Source of the DNA: Muribaculaceae bacterium
Lineage (GTDB): Bacteria; Bacteroidota; Bacteroidia; Bacteroidales; Muribaculaceae
DNA: 13,889 nt
Assembly (NCBI GenBank): GCA_016287065.1
Contig: JAEEVB010000039.1
Location: forward strand, 1 to 13,889
Direction: 5' to 3'
Numbering within the stretch: the first letter of the stretch is position 1; each line of letters starts with the position of its first letter. Shown here piece by piece: positions 1 to 7,435 of this stretch. The notes under the pieces were generated by a model. The model was given only the letters and a program-made list of their open reading frames with translations. It had not been told where the DNA came from and did not search any database. The position numbers were made by a program, and so were the translations under genes.

Positions 1-114
1 CACCACATTGGCATCTATGCTCCATTCCACTTCCTGAGCGACAACACCTCTCATGCATAGCAGCGATAGCGCTATGCACAGCAGGCGTTTGGGAGAAAGT
101 GCCATGTTCATCAT
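1..114 (-). CDS. N-terminus of an unidentified secreted/envelope protein (partial, runs off the left edge)
   Basis: Only the first 38 codons are visible. The frame opens with ATG at 114-112, whose last bases overlap the gltX TGA stop (ATGA arrangement), and it has further in-frame ATGs at 111-109 and 105-103. The visible peptide has a basic stretch (SPKR), a hydrophobic core (LLCIALSLLC) and a small-residue site (VVA before QEVEW), so it is a typical Sec signal peptide with cleavage probably near residue 26. The mature part begins QEVEWSIDANVV, which is too short to identify a family. The overlap with gltX suggests co-transcription and translational coupling. The assignment as an exported protein is well supported; the function is unknown. 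Confidence 0.72.
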   Translation of the reverse strand, partial: MMNMALSPKRLLCIALSLLCMRGVVAQEVEWSIDANVV

Positions 115-1646
115 GCTTCGGGACGGACGATGTTGTTGATGCCTCGCTCGATACGGGCCAGGGTCTCATCCTTGCCCAGCAGTTTGGTGATGTCGAACAT
201 GTGCGGTCCTTTGCACTCGCCCACAACCGTGAGGCGGAAGGCGTTCATCACGTTGCCCATGTGATACTCGTTACTCTTGATCCACTCCATCACAGCCTCT
301 TCGGTGGCTACGGCATCGCTGAAGTCTTGGCCTTTCAGCACCTCAATGAGTTCCTTCATGAGTTGAGGAGTATCTTCTTTCCAGCGTTTCTTCACATCCT
401 TCTCGGCATAGGTGGTGGGAGCCACGAAGAAGAAGCGGGCGTTGTCCCACAGGTCGCGCACAAAGTTGATGCGGTTCTTCACCATTCCTGCGGCTGCGGC
501 AATATAGTCGTCGCTGAAGTCGGCCACATTCACGCCATTCTCGGTGAGGACGGGCTTGAACAGTTCGGCCAGGCGGTTGTCGTCCATGTTCATCAGGTAC
601 TCGTGGTTGAACCACTTGCCCTTCTCGAAGTCGAATTTGGCACCGCTTTTCGAGCAGTGTTCAAACGAGAAGTCGCGAATCAGTTCGTCTATCGACATGA
701 TTTCGCGGTCGTCGCCCGGATTCCAGCCCAGCAGGGCCAGGAAGTTGATGACTGCCTCGGGCAGGTAGCCTGCTTCACGGTATCCGCTGCTCACATCGCC
801 CGTCTTGGGGTCGTGCCACTCCAGCGGGAACACCGGGAAGCCTAGACGGTCGCCGTCGCGCTTGCTCAGTTTGCCCTTGCCGTCGGGCTTGAGCAGCAGC
901 GGCAGGTGCACAAACTGCGGCATCTCGTCGGCCCAGCCGAAGGCCTCATAAAGCAGCACATGCAGCGGGGCGCTCGGCAGCCACTCCTCACCACGAATCA
1001 CATGGCTCACCTCCATGAGGTGGTCGTCAACGATGTTGGCCAGGTGATAGGTCGGCAGGTCGTCGGCACTCTTGTAAAGCACCTTGTCGTCGAGTATGCT
1101 CGAGTTGATGGTCACGTCGCCGCGAATCAGGTCGTGCACTACCACATCGCGGTTAGGCTCTATCAAGAAGCGCACCACATGTTTGGCGCCGCCATCGATG
1201 AGCGCTTTCACCTCTTCGGCAGGCAATGACAGCGAGTTGCGCATGCCCATACGGGTCGAGGCGTCGTACTGGAAATTCTTCACTTCGGCACGCTTGGCTT
1301 CGAGCTCCTCGGGCGTGTCGAAGGCGATGTAGGCCTTGCCGTTGTCGAGCAGTTGTTGCACATACTGGCGATAGATGTCGCGGCGTTCGCTCTGCTTGTA
1401 GGGGCCAAAGTCGCCACCTTCGCGCACGCCTTCATCGATGCCTATCCCCAGCCACTGGAGCGATTCGTTGATGTACTCCTCGGCTCCGGGAACGAAGCGG
1501 GTGCTGTCGGTGTCCTCGATGCGCAATATCATGCTGCCGCCGTGCTGGCGGGCATACAGGTAGTTATACAAGGCAGTGCGCACACCTCCTATGTGCAGCG
1601 GGCCCGTGGGCGATGGTGCAAAACGCACTCTTACTTTCTTTTCCAT
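111..1646 (-). CDS. gltX: Glutamyl-tRNA synthetase (class I aminoacyl-tRNA synthetase)
   Basis: This cytoplasmic enzyme charges tRNA-Glu with glutamate using ATP. The 511-residue product is full length for the family. The N-terminal Rossmann fold carries the HIGH-type ATP motif (PSPTGPLHIGG, residues 11-21) and the second signature appears as KLSKR at about 259-263. Between them lie the glutamate/acceptor-end recognition segments (LRIEDTD near 41-47, YHLANIVDDHLMEVSHVIRGEEW near 200-222, with the segment interrupted here only by description). The remaining approximately 200 residues form the helical anticodon-binding part. The ATG at 1646 sits about 85 bases downstream of a TAnnTTTG promoter element, and there is no Shine-Dalgarno sequence. 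The stop codon overlaps the start of the next minus-strand gene. Identification is secure from the motifs. Confidence 0.97.
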   Translation of the reverse strand: MEKKVRVRFAPSPTGPLHIGGVRTALYNYLYARQHGGSMILRIEDTDSTRFVPGAEEYINESLQWLGIGIDEGVREGGDFGPYKQSERRDIYRQYVQQLLDNGKAYIAFDTPEELEAKRAEVKNFQYDASTRMGMRNSLSLPAEEVKALIDGGAKHVVRFLIEPNRDVVVHDLIRGDVTINSSILDDKVLYKSADDLPTYHLANIVDDHLMEVSHVIRGEEWLPSAPLHVLLYEAFGWADEMPQFVHLPLLLKPDGKGKLSKRDGDRLGFPVFPLEWHDPKTGDVSSGYREAGYLPEAVINFLALLGWNPGDDREIMSIDELIRDFSFEHCSKSGAKFDFEKGKWFNHEYLMNMDDNRLAELFKPVLTENGVNVADFSDDYIAAAAGMVKNRINFVRDLWDNARFFFVAPTTYAEKDVKKRWKEDTPQLMKELIEVLKGQDFSDAVATEEAVMEWIKSNEYHMGNVMNAFRLTVVGECKGPHMFDITKLLGKDETLARIERGINNIVRPEA

Positions 1647-1705
1647 ATTCTTTTTATAGTTGTTTTTATTGTGTTTAGGCTTTTGGGGGTGAGTAATTCG
1701 GGTAG

Positions 1706-1737
1706 AAAAAACGTTGCACCCTCAGTCAAAGGTGCAA
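1706..1737 (-). terminator. Probable intrinsic terminator after surE, overlapping the gltX promoter
   Basis: On the minus strand a 7 bp perfect stem (TTGCACC at 1737-1731 in transcript sense, paired with GGTGCAA at 1720-1714) encloses a 10-base loop and is followed by CG and six T residues (1711-1706). This is the layout of a rho-independent terminator for transcripts coming from surE. The upstream arm shares bases with the -7 element of the gltX promoter, so RNA started at that promoter would lack the upstream arm and should escape it. The stem is short, so strength is uncertain. Confidence 0.5.
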
Positions 1738-1742
1738 AGATA
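1735..1742 (-). promoter_or_regulatory. gltX promoter, -7 element TATCTTTG
   Basis: The minus strand reads TATCTTTG, an exact match to the Bacteroidota sigma-ABfr -7 consensus TAnnTTTG. Transcription should start near 1730, giving a leader of roughly 85 bases before gltX. No convincing -33 TTTG is seen at the expected spacing. Confidence 0.6.
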
Positions 1743-1800
1743 CGAATTATCGCCGATTTTTCCTATTTAATAAGGTGTTTATTGACCATTGATGCGAGTT

Positions 1801-2583
1801 TTAGGTCAGTAATTCGGCTATTTCACCCATCACGCCACGGGCGGTTTGATCTACCTGGCAAGGCGTCACGCTCACCCAGCCGCGGTCAATCCAGTAGATG
1901 TCGGTAGTGTTGTCGTCGGGAGTCTCGTCTTCATAGAATCCTGTCATCCAGTAGTATTCCACGCCGTGCGGGTCGGTGCGACGTTCAAACTCGTTGCGCC
2001 ACAATCCCATGCTGGTAGTTGTGATTTTCACGCCTTGAATAGGCCCCTTGTCGTAGGGGATGTTCACATTCAGGCACACGCCGCCGGGCAGTCCTTTTTC
2101 CAGTACCTGTGCTATGATGTCGCGCACATAGGGCTCGCACACCGAGAAATCGGTGTGAGGCGTGCGGTAGTCGCCATAGGAGAAGGCTATGCTGGGCACA
2201 TGGTGCACAAGGCCCTCGAAGGTGGCTCCCATCGTTCCGCTGTACAGGGTGCTCACGCCCACATTGTAGCCGTGATTGATGCCGGCCAGCACCAGATCGG
2301 GTCGGCGACCCTCGAGCAACTGGTCGAGTGCCAGTTTCACGCAGTCGGCAGGAGTGCCGCTAATCAGGAATACCTTAACGCCGGGTTCGTTCTTCACCTC
2401 CACGGCGCGCAAGGGGCTGGTAATGGTGATGGCACTGCCCTTGCCGCTCTGCTGCTGCATGGGGGCCGCTACCACCACGTCGCCAAACTCGCGAGCAACC
2501 GCCATTAGCATTCTGATGCCCGATGCCTGATAGCCGTCATCGTTGCTGATGAGTATCAGGGGCCTATTGTTTTCTTTCATCAT
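1801..2583 (-). CDS. surE: 5'/3'-nucleotidase SurE (survival protein E)
   Basis: SurE is a divalent-metal-dependent phosphatase that dephosphorylates nucleoside 5'- and 3'-monophosphates, and in some species short polyphosphate, in the cytoplasm. The 260-residue product has the usual family length. The metal-binding motif LISNDDGYQASG is at residues 11-22 with Asp15 and Asp16; Ser46 lies in QSGKGSAIT; Asn103 lies in AGINHGYNVG. The SGTMGAT (115-121) and SGTPADCVKLAL (75-86) segments are also characteristic. Two adjacent ATGs (2583 and 2580) could serve as start; either lies about 15-20 bases from the predicted transcription start, so the leader is very short. It is divergent from nagB. In other Bacteroidales surE often precedes lpxB, but here gltX follows instead. 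Confidence 0.96.
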   Translation of the reverse strand: MMKENNRPLILISNDDGYQASGIRMLMAVAREFGDVVVAAPMQQQSGKGSAITITSPLRAVEVKNEPGVKVFLISGTPADCVKLALDQLLEGRRPDLVLAGINHGYNVGVSTLYSGTMGATFEGLVHHVPSIAFSYGDYRTPHTDFSVCEPYVRDIIAQVLEKGLPGGVCLNVNIPYDKGPIQGVKITTTSMGLWRNEFERRTDPHGVEYYWMTGFYEDETPDDNTTDIYWIDRGWVSVTPCQVDQTARGVMGEIAELLT

Positions 2584-2602
2584 AGCTGTATTTTCTTTTT
2601 TG

Positions 2603-2610
2603 CAAAGTTA
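2603..2610 (-). promoter_or_regulatory. surE promoter, -7 element TAACTTTG
   Basis: The minus strand reads TAACTTTG, matching TAnnTTTG, 20 bases upstream of the surE start. No clear -33 element is visible. It lies in the 103 bp divergent region shared with nagB. Confidence 0.6.
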
Positions 2611-2632
2611 CTGAAAAATCCACTTTTTTTTG

Positions 2633-2640
2633 TAATTTTG
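2633..2640 (+). promoter_or_regulatory. nagB promoter, -7 element TAATTTTG
   Basis: TAATTTTG matches the Bacteroidota -7 consensus. A weak ACTG at 2610-2613 is the best -33 candidate, 19 bp upstream. The predicted start near 2645 gives a leader of about 40 bases. No operator-like inverted repeat was recognised between the two divergent promoters. Confidence 0.6.
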
Positions 2641-2686
2641 CGCGTTAATTATAGACTTTGATAACAAATTTCTTAAATAAACAGCT

Positions 2687-3496
2687 ATGAGACTTATCAT
2701 TGAACCCGACTACGAGAGAGTTTCGGCATGGGCTGCCAACTATGTGGCTTCGCGCATCAATGCCGCTAACCCTACTCCAGAAAAACCCTTCGTGCTGGGA
2801 TGCCCAACAGGTAGTTCTCCACTGGGGATGTATAAAAAACTCATCGAACTCAATAAGGCCGGAAAGGTCTCGTTCCAGAATGTTGTCACCTTCAACATGG
2901 ACGAGTATGTTAACCTTCCCGAAGACCACCCCGAGAGCTATCACTCTTTCATGTGGAACAACTTCTTCTCGCACATCGACATCAAGCCCGAGAATGTCAA
3001 CATCCTCAACGGCAATGCCCCCGATCTCGAGAAGGAATGTGAGCAGTATGAGGCACGCATTGCCAAGGCTGGAGGCATCGACCTGTTCATGGGTGGCGTT
3101 GGCCCCGATGGACACATCGCTTTCAACGAGCCAGGCAGTTCGCTCACATCTCTCACGCGCATGAAGACCCTCACTCAAGATACCATCATCGCCAACAGCC
3201 GCTTCTTCGACAACGACGTGAACAAGGTGCCCAAGACGGCCCTCACCGTGGGCGTTGGCACCGTGATGGCGGCACGCAGCGTCATGATTATCGTCAATGG
3301 CTACAAGAAGGCACGTGCCTTGCAGGCTGCCGTCGAAGGCGGAGTCTCGCACATGTGCACCCTCAGTGCACTCCAGATGCACCGCAAGGCCATCATCATT
3401 GCCGACGAAGATGCTTGCATGGAGCTCAAGGTGAGCACCTACCGCTACTTCAAGGACATCGAGGGCAAGAACCTCGATCCCGCCACACTTCTCTAA
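2687..3496 (+). CDS. nagB: Glucosamine-6-phosphate deaminase
   Basis: NagB converts glucosamine 6-phosphate to fructose 6-phosphate and ammonia, feeding amino sugars into glycolysis. The 269-residue product aligns almost colinearly with the E. coli enzyme as I remember it. The phosphate-binding loop is GCPTGSSPLG (38-47). The active-site residues fall at the E. coli numbers: Asp72 in TFNMDEYV, and Asp141, His143 and Glu148 in GPDGHIAFNEP. Residues of the E. coli GlcNAc-6-phosphate allosteric site (Ser151, Arg158, Lys160, Tyr254) are also present, so allosteric activation is possible (inference). The start ATG is preceded by an A/T-rich leader without a Shine-Dalgarno sequence. No nagA or transporter gene adjoins it. 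Identification is secure. Confidence 0.97.
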   Translation: MRLIIEPDYERVSAWAANYVASRINAANPTPEKPFVLGCPTGSSPLGMYKKLIELNKAGKVSFQNVVTFNMDEYVNLPEDHPESYHSFMWNNFFSHIDIKPENVNILNGNAPDLEKECEQYEARIAKAGGIDLFMGGVGPDGHIAFNEPGSSLTSLTRMKTLTQDTIIANSRFFDNDVNKVPKTALTVGVGTVMAARSVMIIVNGYKKARALQAAVEGGVSHMCTLSALQMHRKAIIIADEDACMELKVSTYRYFKDIEGKNLDPATLL

Positions 3497-3557
3497 TCCT
3501 TATTTGGCTTAACGCCTTACTTGGTTTAGCAATCCCTAACATCATCCATAACCGTGC

Positions 3558-3581
3558 AGGGCTGGCCTCATCGCCAGCCCT
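3558..3581 (+). terminator. Hairpin downstream of nagB, possible terminator
   Basis: A perfect 9 bp inverted repeat (AGGGCTGGC / GCCAGCCCT) with a 6-base loop lies 61 bases after the nagB stop. It is followed by CGCTGTTTG rather than a clean T-run, so it may be a weak or factor-assisted terminator, or a 3' mRNA-stabilising hairpin. Confidence 0.5.
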
Positions 3582-3594
3582 CGCTGTTTGTCGT

Positions 3595-3630
3595 CGAGTC
3601 CTCCGATCTCTCCGAGTCCTCCGAGAAAAC
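3595..3630. repeat. Short tandem array, 9 bp period (CGAnnnnnn x4)
   Basis: Four consecutive 9-mers read CGAGTCCTC, CGATCTCTC, CGAGTCCTC and CGAGAAAAC. Units 1 and 3 are identical; unit 4 keeps only CGAG and the final C. It is intergenic, between the nagB hairpin and the sdhC promoter. The stretch shows no convincing coding potential. Confidence 0.6.
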
Positions 3631-3691
3631 TCACCGATATGGAGGATTTTCCGCACCAATTAAAAATATTTCGCCGATTTTGCCCCGAAAT

Positions 3692-3723
3692 TTTGCAAGT
3701 CCCACTAATAAGCGTTAAATTTG
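3692..3723 (+). promoter_or_regulatory. sdhCAB promoter (-33 TTTG, 20 bp, -7 TAAATTTG)
   Basis: TTTG at 3692-3695 and TAAATTTG at 3716-3723 are separated by exactly 20 bases, which fits the Bacteroidota housekeeping promoter (TTTG, 19-21 bp, TAnnTTTG) completely. The predicted start near 3728 gives a leader of about 60 A/T-rich bases. This full consensus agrees with strong expression of the fumarate reductase operon. Confidence 0.78.
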
Positions 3724-3786
3724 TAGATTCATTTGCCTAAATTTAAATAATCTAATTAATAATAACTACTTAATTCTAAAACTTCT

Positions 3787-4452
3787 ATGTGGTTAACTAA
3801 TTCTTCAGTAGGACGAAAAGTGGTGATGAGCGTCACCGGTCTTTTCCTCATCCTATTTCTCACATTCCACGCACTGATGAATCTGGTAGGCATCATCAAC
3901 CTCAAGTGGTATGATGCCGTGTGCGAATTCCTCGGTGCCAATTGGTATGCAGTGCTCGGTACGCTCATTCTGGCGGCTGGTTTTGCACTGCACATCATCT
4001 TTGCTTTCTGGCTCACTTGGCAGAACCGCAAGGCTCGTGGCAACGACGCTTACTCGGTTACCAAGCGACCCAAAACCGTTGAATGGGCTTCGCAGAACAT
4101 GCTCGTGCTCGGTCTCATCGTGCTCTGCTTCCTGGTGCTGCACCTGTTCCAGTTCTGGGCCAAGATGCAGGTGCCCGAGCTCATGGGCAAGACTGTGCTG
4201 GCTGGTTCACACTACCTGGGGGCTGTCTTCAGCCACATCTGGGTTGTGCCCGTTTACCTGATTGGCTTCTGCGCTATCTGGTTCCACATCACCCACGGCT
4301 TCTGGAGTGCTTTCCAGACCCTGGGCACCACCAACGACAAGTGGATTGAACGCTTCAAATGCATTGGCTGGTGGTGGGCTACCATCGTGATGCTCATGTT
4401 TGCTGCCGAGGTTATCTATTTTGCATGGTACTTCGATGCTTTCAAGTTTTAA
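3787..4452 (+). CDS. sdhC: Succinate dehydrogenase/fumarate reductase cytochrome b membrane subunit
   Basis: This is the single membrane anchor of a type-B succinate:quinone oxidoreductase; it binds two hemes b and the menaquinol site and holds the SdhAB heads at the inner membrane. The 221-residue protein is very hydrophobic with five probable membrane helices (about 12-35, 53-77, 105-125, 148-172, 196-216). Histidines placed within helices (His28, His69, His119, and His167 or His170) are candidate axial heme ligands, as in the Wolinella and Bacillus anchors. The motifs SVTGLFLILFLTFHALMN and WFHITHGFWSAFQTLG are typical of Bacteroidota SdhC. It is the first gene of the operon, 37 bp before sdhA. 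Called frdC in some annotations. Confidence 0.93.
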   Translation: MWLTNSSVGRKVVMSVTGLFLILFLTFHALMNLVGIINLKWYDAVCEFLGANWYAVLGTLILAAGFALHIIFAFWLTWQNRKARGNDAYSVTKRPKTVEWASQNMLVLGLIVLCFLVLHLFQFWAKMQVPELMGKTVLAGSHYLGAVFSHIWVVPVYLIGFCAIWFHITHGFWSAFQTLGTTNDKWIERFKCIGWWWATIVMLMFAAEVIYFAWYFDAFKF

Positions 4453-4489
4453 TCAGCTGAGTAATTAACCCTGTAAATTTTTCAAGAAA

Positions 4490-6499
4490 ATGGAAGAAAA
4501 TAAAATCAACACTCCTGCTCAGCCTGTAATCGACTCCAAGATTCCCGAAGGGCCTGTCGCTGAGAAATGGACCAACTATAAGGCACACCAGAAACTTGTG
4601 AACCCCGCCAACAAGCGCCGCCTCGACATCATCGTCGTAGGTACCGGTCTGGCCGGTGCCAGCGCTGCCGCAACGCTGGGCGAGATGGGCTTCAATGTGC
4701 TCAACTTCTGCATCCAGGATTCACCCCGCCGTGCACACTCGATCGCTGCACAGGGTGGTATCAATGCTGCCAAGAACTATCAGAACGACGGTGACTCGGT
4801 TTACCGCCTCTTCTACGACACCGTGAAGGGTGGCGACTATCGTGCTCGTGAGGCCAACGTCTACCGTCTTGCCGAAGTCTCTAACAATATCATCGACCAG
4901 TGCGTGGCACAGGGCGTTCCCTTTGCACGCGAGTATGGCGGTCTGCTCGCCAACCGTTCGTTCGGTGGCGCTCAGGTGAGCCGTACATTCTATGCTAAGG
5001 GTCAGACCGGCCAGCAGCTGCTGCTCGGTGCCTACAGCTCGCTCAACCGCCAGATTCAAATGGGCAAGGTGAAGAGCTACAACCGCTATGAGATGCACGA
5101 CATCGTGATGATCGACGGCCGTGCACGCGGTATCATCGCCAAGAACCTGGTCACTGGCAAACTCGAGCGCTTTGCCGCTCATGCAGTGGTCATCGCAACT
5201 GGTGGTTACGGAAACACCTACTTCCTCTCGACCAACGCAATGGCATGTAACTGCTCGGCAGCCATGGCAGCTTATCGCCAGGGTGCCTACTTTGCCAACC
5301 CCGCCTATGTGCAGATTCACCCCACCTGCATCCCGCGTCACGGCGACAAGCAGTCGAAACTCACCCTCATGAGTGAGTCGCTGCGTAACGACGGCCGCAT
5401 CTGGGTGCCCAAGGACATTGAAGATGCCAAGAAACTGCAGGCAGGCGAAATCAAGGGTAGTGATATCCCCGAGGAGAACCGCGACTACTATCTGGAGCGC
5501 CGTTATCCTGCCTTCGGTAACCTCGTGCCCCGCGACGTGGCAAGCCGCGCCGCCAAGGAGCGTTGCGACAAGGGCTATGGCGTGAACAACACCGGTCAAG
5601 CCGTGTTCCTCGACTTCAGCGAGGCTATCAACCGTCTCGGCATCGACGTGGTGCGCCAGCGCTATGGCAACCTCTTCGACATGTATGAGGAAATCACCGA
5701 CGTGAACCCCGGCGAACTCGCTAACGAAATCAATGGCGAGAAGTACTACAACCCCATGATGATTTATCCCGCCATCCACTATACCATGGGCGGCATCTGG
5801 GTTGACTACGAGCTGCAGACCAGCGTCAAGGGCCTCTTCGCCATTGGCGAGTGCAACTTCAGCGACCACGGCGCTAACCGCCTGGGTGCATCGGCACTCA
5901 TGCAGGGTCTGGCCGACGGCTACTTCGTGTTGCCTTACACCATCCAGAACTACCTGAGCGACCAGATCACTGTGCCTCACTTCACAACCGACACTCCCGA
6001 GTTCGACGAAGCCGAGAAGCGTGTGCAGGCCAACCTCGATCACCTCATGAGCATCAAGGGTAACCGCTCGGTCGACTCTATCCACAAGGAACTGGGTAAC
6101 ATCATGTGGGACTATGTGGGCATGGGCCGTACCAAGCAGAGCCTCGAGACCGCTCTGGAGAAAATCAAAGAGCTGCGCAAGGAGTTTGAGACCAACCTCT
6201 TTGTGCCTGGCGACCAGGACGGCATGAACATCGAGCTTGACAAGGCATTCCGCCTGCGCGACTTCATCACTATGGGTGAACTCATCGCCTATGACGCCCT
6301 CAACCGCGAGGAATCGTGCGGTGGTCACTTCCGCGAAGAGCATCAGACCGAAGAGGGTGAAGCCAAGCGTGACGACGAGAACTTCTTCTATGTTTCTTGC
6401 TGGAAATACAACGGCGACGACGAGAAGGCTCCTACGCTCATCAAGGAACCCCTCCACTACGAGGCTATCAAGGTACAAACACGTAACTATAAAAACTAA
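4490..6499 (+). CDS. sdhA: Succinate dehydrogenase/fumarate reductase flavoprotein subunit
   Basis: This catalytic subunit interconverts fumarate and succinate with covalently bound FAD and faces the cytoplasm. The 669-residue product matches the long Bacteroidota/Wolinella-type subunit. The dinucleotide-binding motif VVGTGLAGASAA is at residues 49-60. His83 in AHSIAAQGG is the expected FAD-linked histidine. Substrate-site residues are visible as His277 (QIHPTC), Arg348 (LVPRDVASRA, probable proton-relay arginine), His430 (IHYTMGG) and Arg464 (GANRLGASAL). The C-terminal 150 residues form the helical and capping part. It starts 37 bp after sdhC and ends 6 bp before sdhB. In anaerobic Bacteroidales the complex mainly reduces fumarate; the sequence does not settle direction. 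Also called frdA. Confidence 0.97.
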   Translation: MEENKINTPAQPVIDSKIPEGPVAEKWTNYKAHQKLVNPANKRRLDIIVVGTGLAGASAAATLGEMGFNVLNFCIQDSPRRAHSIAAQGGINAAKNYQNDGDSVYRLFYDTVKGGDYRAREANVYRLAEVSNNIIDQCVAQGVPFAREYGGLLANRSFGGAQVSRTFYAKGQTGQQLLLGAYSSLNRQIQMGKVKSYNRYEMHDIVMIDGRARGIIAKNLVTGKLERFAAHAVVIATGGYGNTYFLSTNAMACNCSAAMAAYRQGAYFANPAYVQIHPTCIPRHGDKQSKLTLMSESLRNDGRIWVPKDIEDAKKLQAGEIKGSDIPEENRDYYLERRYPAFGNLVPRDVASRAAKERCDKGYGVNNTGQAVFLDFSEAINRLGIDVVRQRYGNLFDMYEEITDVNPGELANEINGEKYYNPMMIYPAIHYTMGGIWVDYELQTSVKGLFAIGECNFSDHGANRLGASALMQGLADGYFVLPYTIQNYLSDQITVPHFTTDTPEFDEAEKRVQANLDHLMSIKGNRSVDSIHKELGNIMWDYVGMGRTKQSLETALEKIKELRKEFETNLFVPGDQDGMNIELDKAFRLRDFITMGELIAYDALNREESCGGHFREEHQTEEGEAKRDDENFFYVSCWKYNGDDEKAPTLIKEPLHYEAIKVQTRNYKN

Positions 6500-6505
6500 C
6501 GAATT

Positions 6506-7261
6506 ATGGATAACGCTATAAATATCAAATTGAGAATTTGGCGCCAGGCTGGACCAAAGGAAAAGGGCGGATTTGTGACCTATGAGTTGCAGGACATCCC
6601 TACCGATACCTCGTTCCTTGAGACGCTCGACATACTCAACGAACAACTCGTTGAAAAGGGTGAAGAACCCATCGCCTTCGACCACGACTGCCGCGAAGGC
6701 ATCTGCGGCATGTGCTCGCTCTACATCAACGGACATCCTCATGGACCCGCTACCGGAGCCACCACTTGCCAGCTCTATATGCGCCGCTTCCACGATGGCG
6801 AGACCATCACCGTGGAGCCTTGGCGCTCGGCTGCATTCCCCGTTATCAAAGACCTCATGGTCGACCGCAATGCCTTCGACAAAATTCAGCAGGCTGGCGG
6901 CTATGTGAGCTTTGCCACGGGTGGTGCTCAGGATGCTAACGCAATTCCCATCAGCAAGGTTGCTGCCGACGAGGCCATGGACAGCGCCAGCTGCATTGGC
7001 TGCGGTGCCTGTGTGGCTGCCTGCAAGAACGGTTCGGCAATGCTCTTCGTTTCGGCCAAGGTGAGCCAGTTTGCACTGCTGCCGCAGGGCAAGGTGGAGG
7101 CTAAGCGCCGCGTGAAGGCTATGCTCGCCAAGATGGACGAACTGGGATTCGGTAACTGCACCAACACCGGTGCCTGCGCTGCCGAGTGCCCCAAGAACAT
7201 CAAGCTGAGCAACATTGCACGCCTCAACCGCGAGTTCATCGGCGCCAAGTGCTCCGACTAA
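6506..7261 (+). CDS. sdhB: Succinate dehydrogenase/fumarate reductase iron-sulfur subunit
   Basis: SdhB carries electrons between the flavin in SdhA and the hemes/quinol site of SdhC. The 251-residue product has an N-terminal ferredoxin domain whose 2Fe-2S cysteines are Cys62, Cys67, Cys70 and Cys88 (CREGICGMC and TTCQL). The C-terminal domain has Cys163, Cys166, Cys169 and Cys173 (CIGCGACVAAC) plus Cys218, Cys224 and Cys228 (NCTNTGACAAECP), the expected set for one 4Fe-4S and one 3Fe-4S cluster. All cluster ligands are present. It is the last gene of the operon, followed after 38 bp by a strong terminator. Also called frdB. Confidence 0.97.
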   Translation: MDNAINIKLRIWRQAGPKEKGGFVTYELQDIPTDTSFLETLDILNEQLVEKGEEPIAFDHDCREGICGMCSLYINGHPHGPATGATTCQLYMRRFHDGETITVEPWRSAAFPVIKDLMVDRNAFDKIQQAGGYVSFATGGAQDANAIPISKVAADEAMDSASCIGCGACVAACKNGSAMLFVSAKVSQFALLPQGKVEAKRRVKAMLAKMDELGFGNCTNTGACAAECPKNIKLSNIARLNREFIGAKCSD

Positions 7262-7299
7262 ACACGGTTGCTGCTAATTCAGCATCAGCATAATAAATT

Positions 7300-7333
7300 G
7301 CCCGGAACCAATATCGGTTTCGGGCATTTTTTT
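7300..7333 (+). terminator. Rho-independent terminator of sdhCAB
   Basis: GCCCGGAACC (7300-7309) pairs with GGTTTCGGGC (7316-7325) around a 6-base loop. The 10 bp stem has one G-U pair and is followed by A and seven T residues. This closes the operon and separates it from the lipoprotein gene. Confidence 0.88.
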
Positions 7334-7353
7334 GACAGAAACACCCTGCTGGT

Positions 7354-7385
7354 TTTGATAAAAACTGAAATATTTATTATTTTTG
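7354..7385 (+). promoter_or_regulatory. Promoter of the lipoprotein gene (-33 TTTG, 20 bp, -7 TATTTTTG)
   Basis: TTTG at 7354-7357 and TATTTTTG at 7378-7385 are 20 bases apart, a full match to the Bacteroidota consensus. The predicted start near 7390 leaves a leader of about 45 A/T-rich bases. It also argues against any start codon upstream of 7436. Confidence 0.76.
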
Positions 7386-7435
7386 CACATCAATTTTTAT
7401 TCAATTATTCTAATCTTTTAAAAATTCATTCAATC

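Noticed and set aside
3497..3786. The 290 bp nagB-sdhC gap, examined for a riboswitch or small RNA (for example a glmS-type or other amino-sugar element).
   Set aside because: Only a simple hairpin, the 9-mer array and the sdhC promoter were recognised. No conserved riboswitch core was seen, and the structured part follows nagB rather than preceding it.
4721..6793. A 690-codon open frame on the minus strand opposite sdhA/sdhB.
   Set aside because: It mirrors the conserved, motif-complete sdhA and sdhB genes. Its product is rich in His, Val and Ala without recognisable motifs, as expected from the reverse complement of codon-biased genes that rarely use TTA, CTA and TCA. It has no promoter or plausible start context.
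7268..7435. In-frame N-terminal extension of the lipoprotein gene.
   Set aside because: It would cross the sdhCAB terminator and the gene's own promoter and would bury the lipoprotein signal peptide at residue 57.
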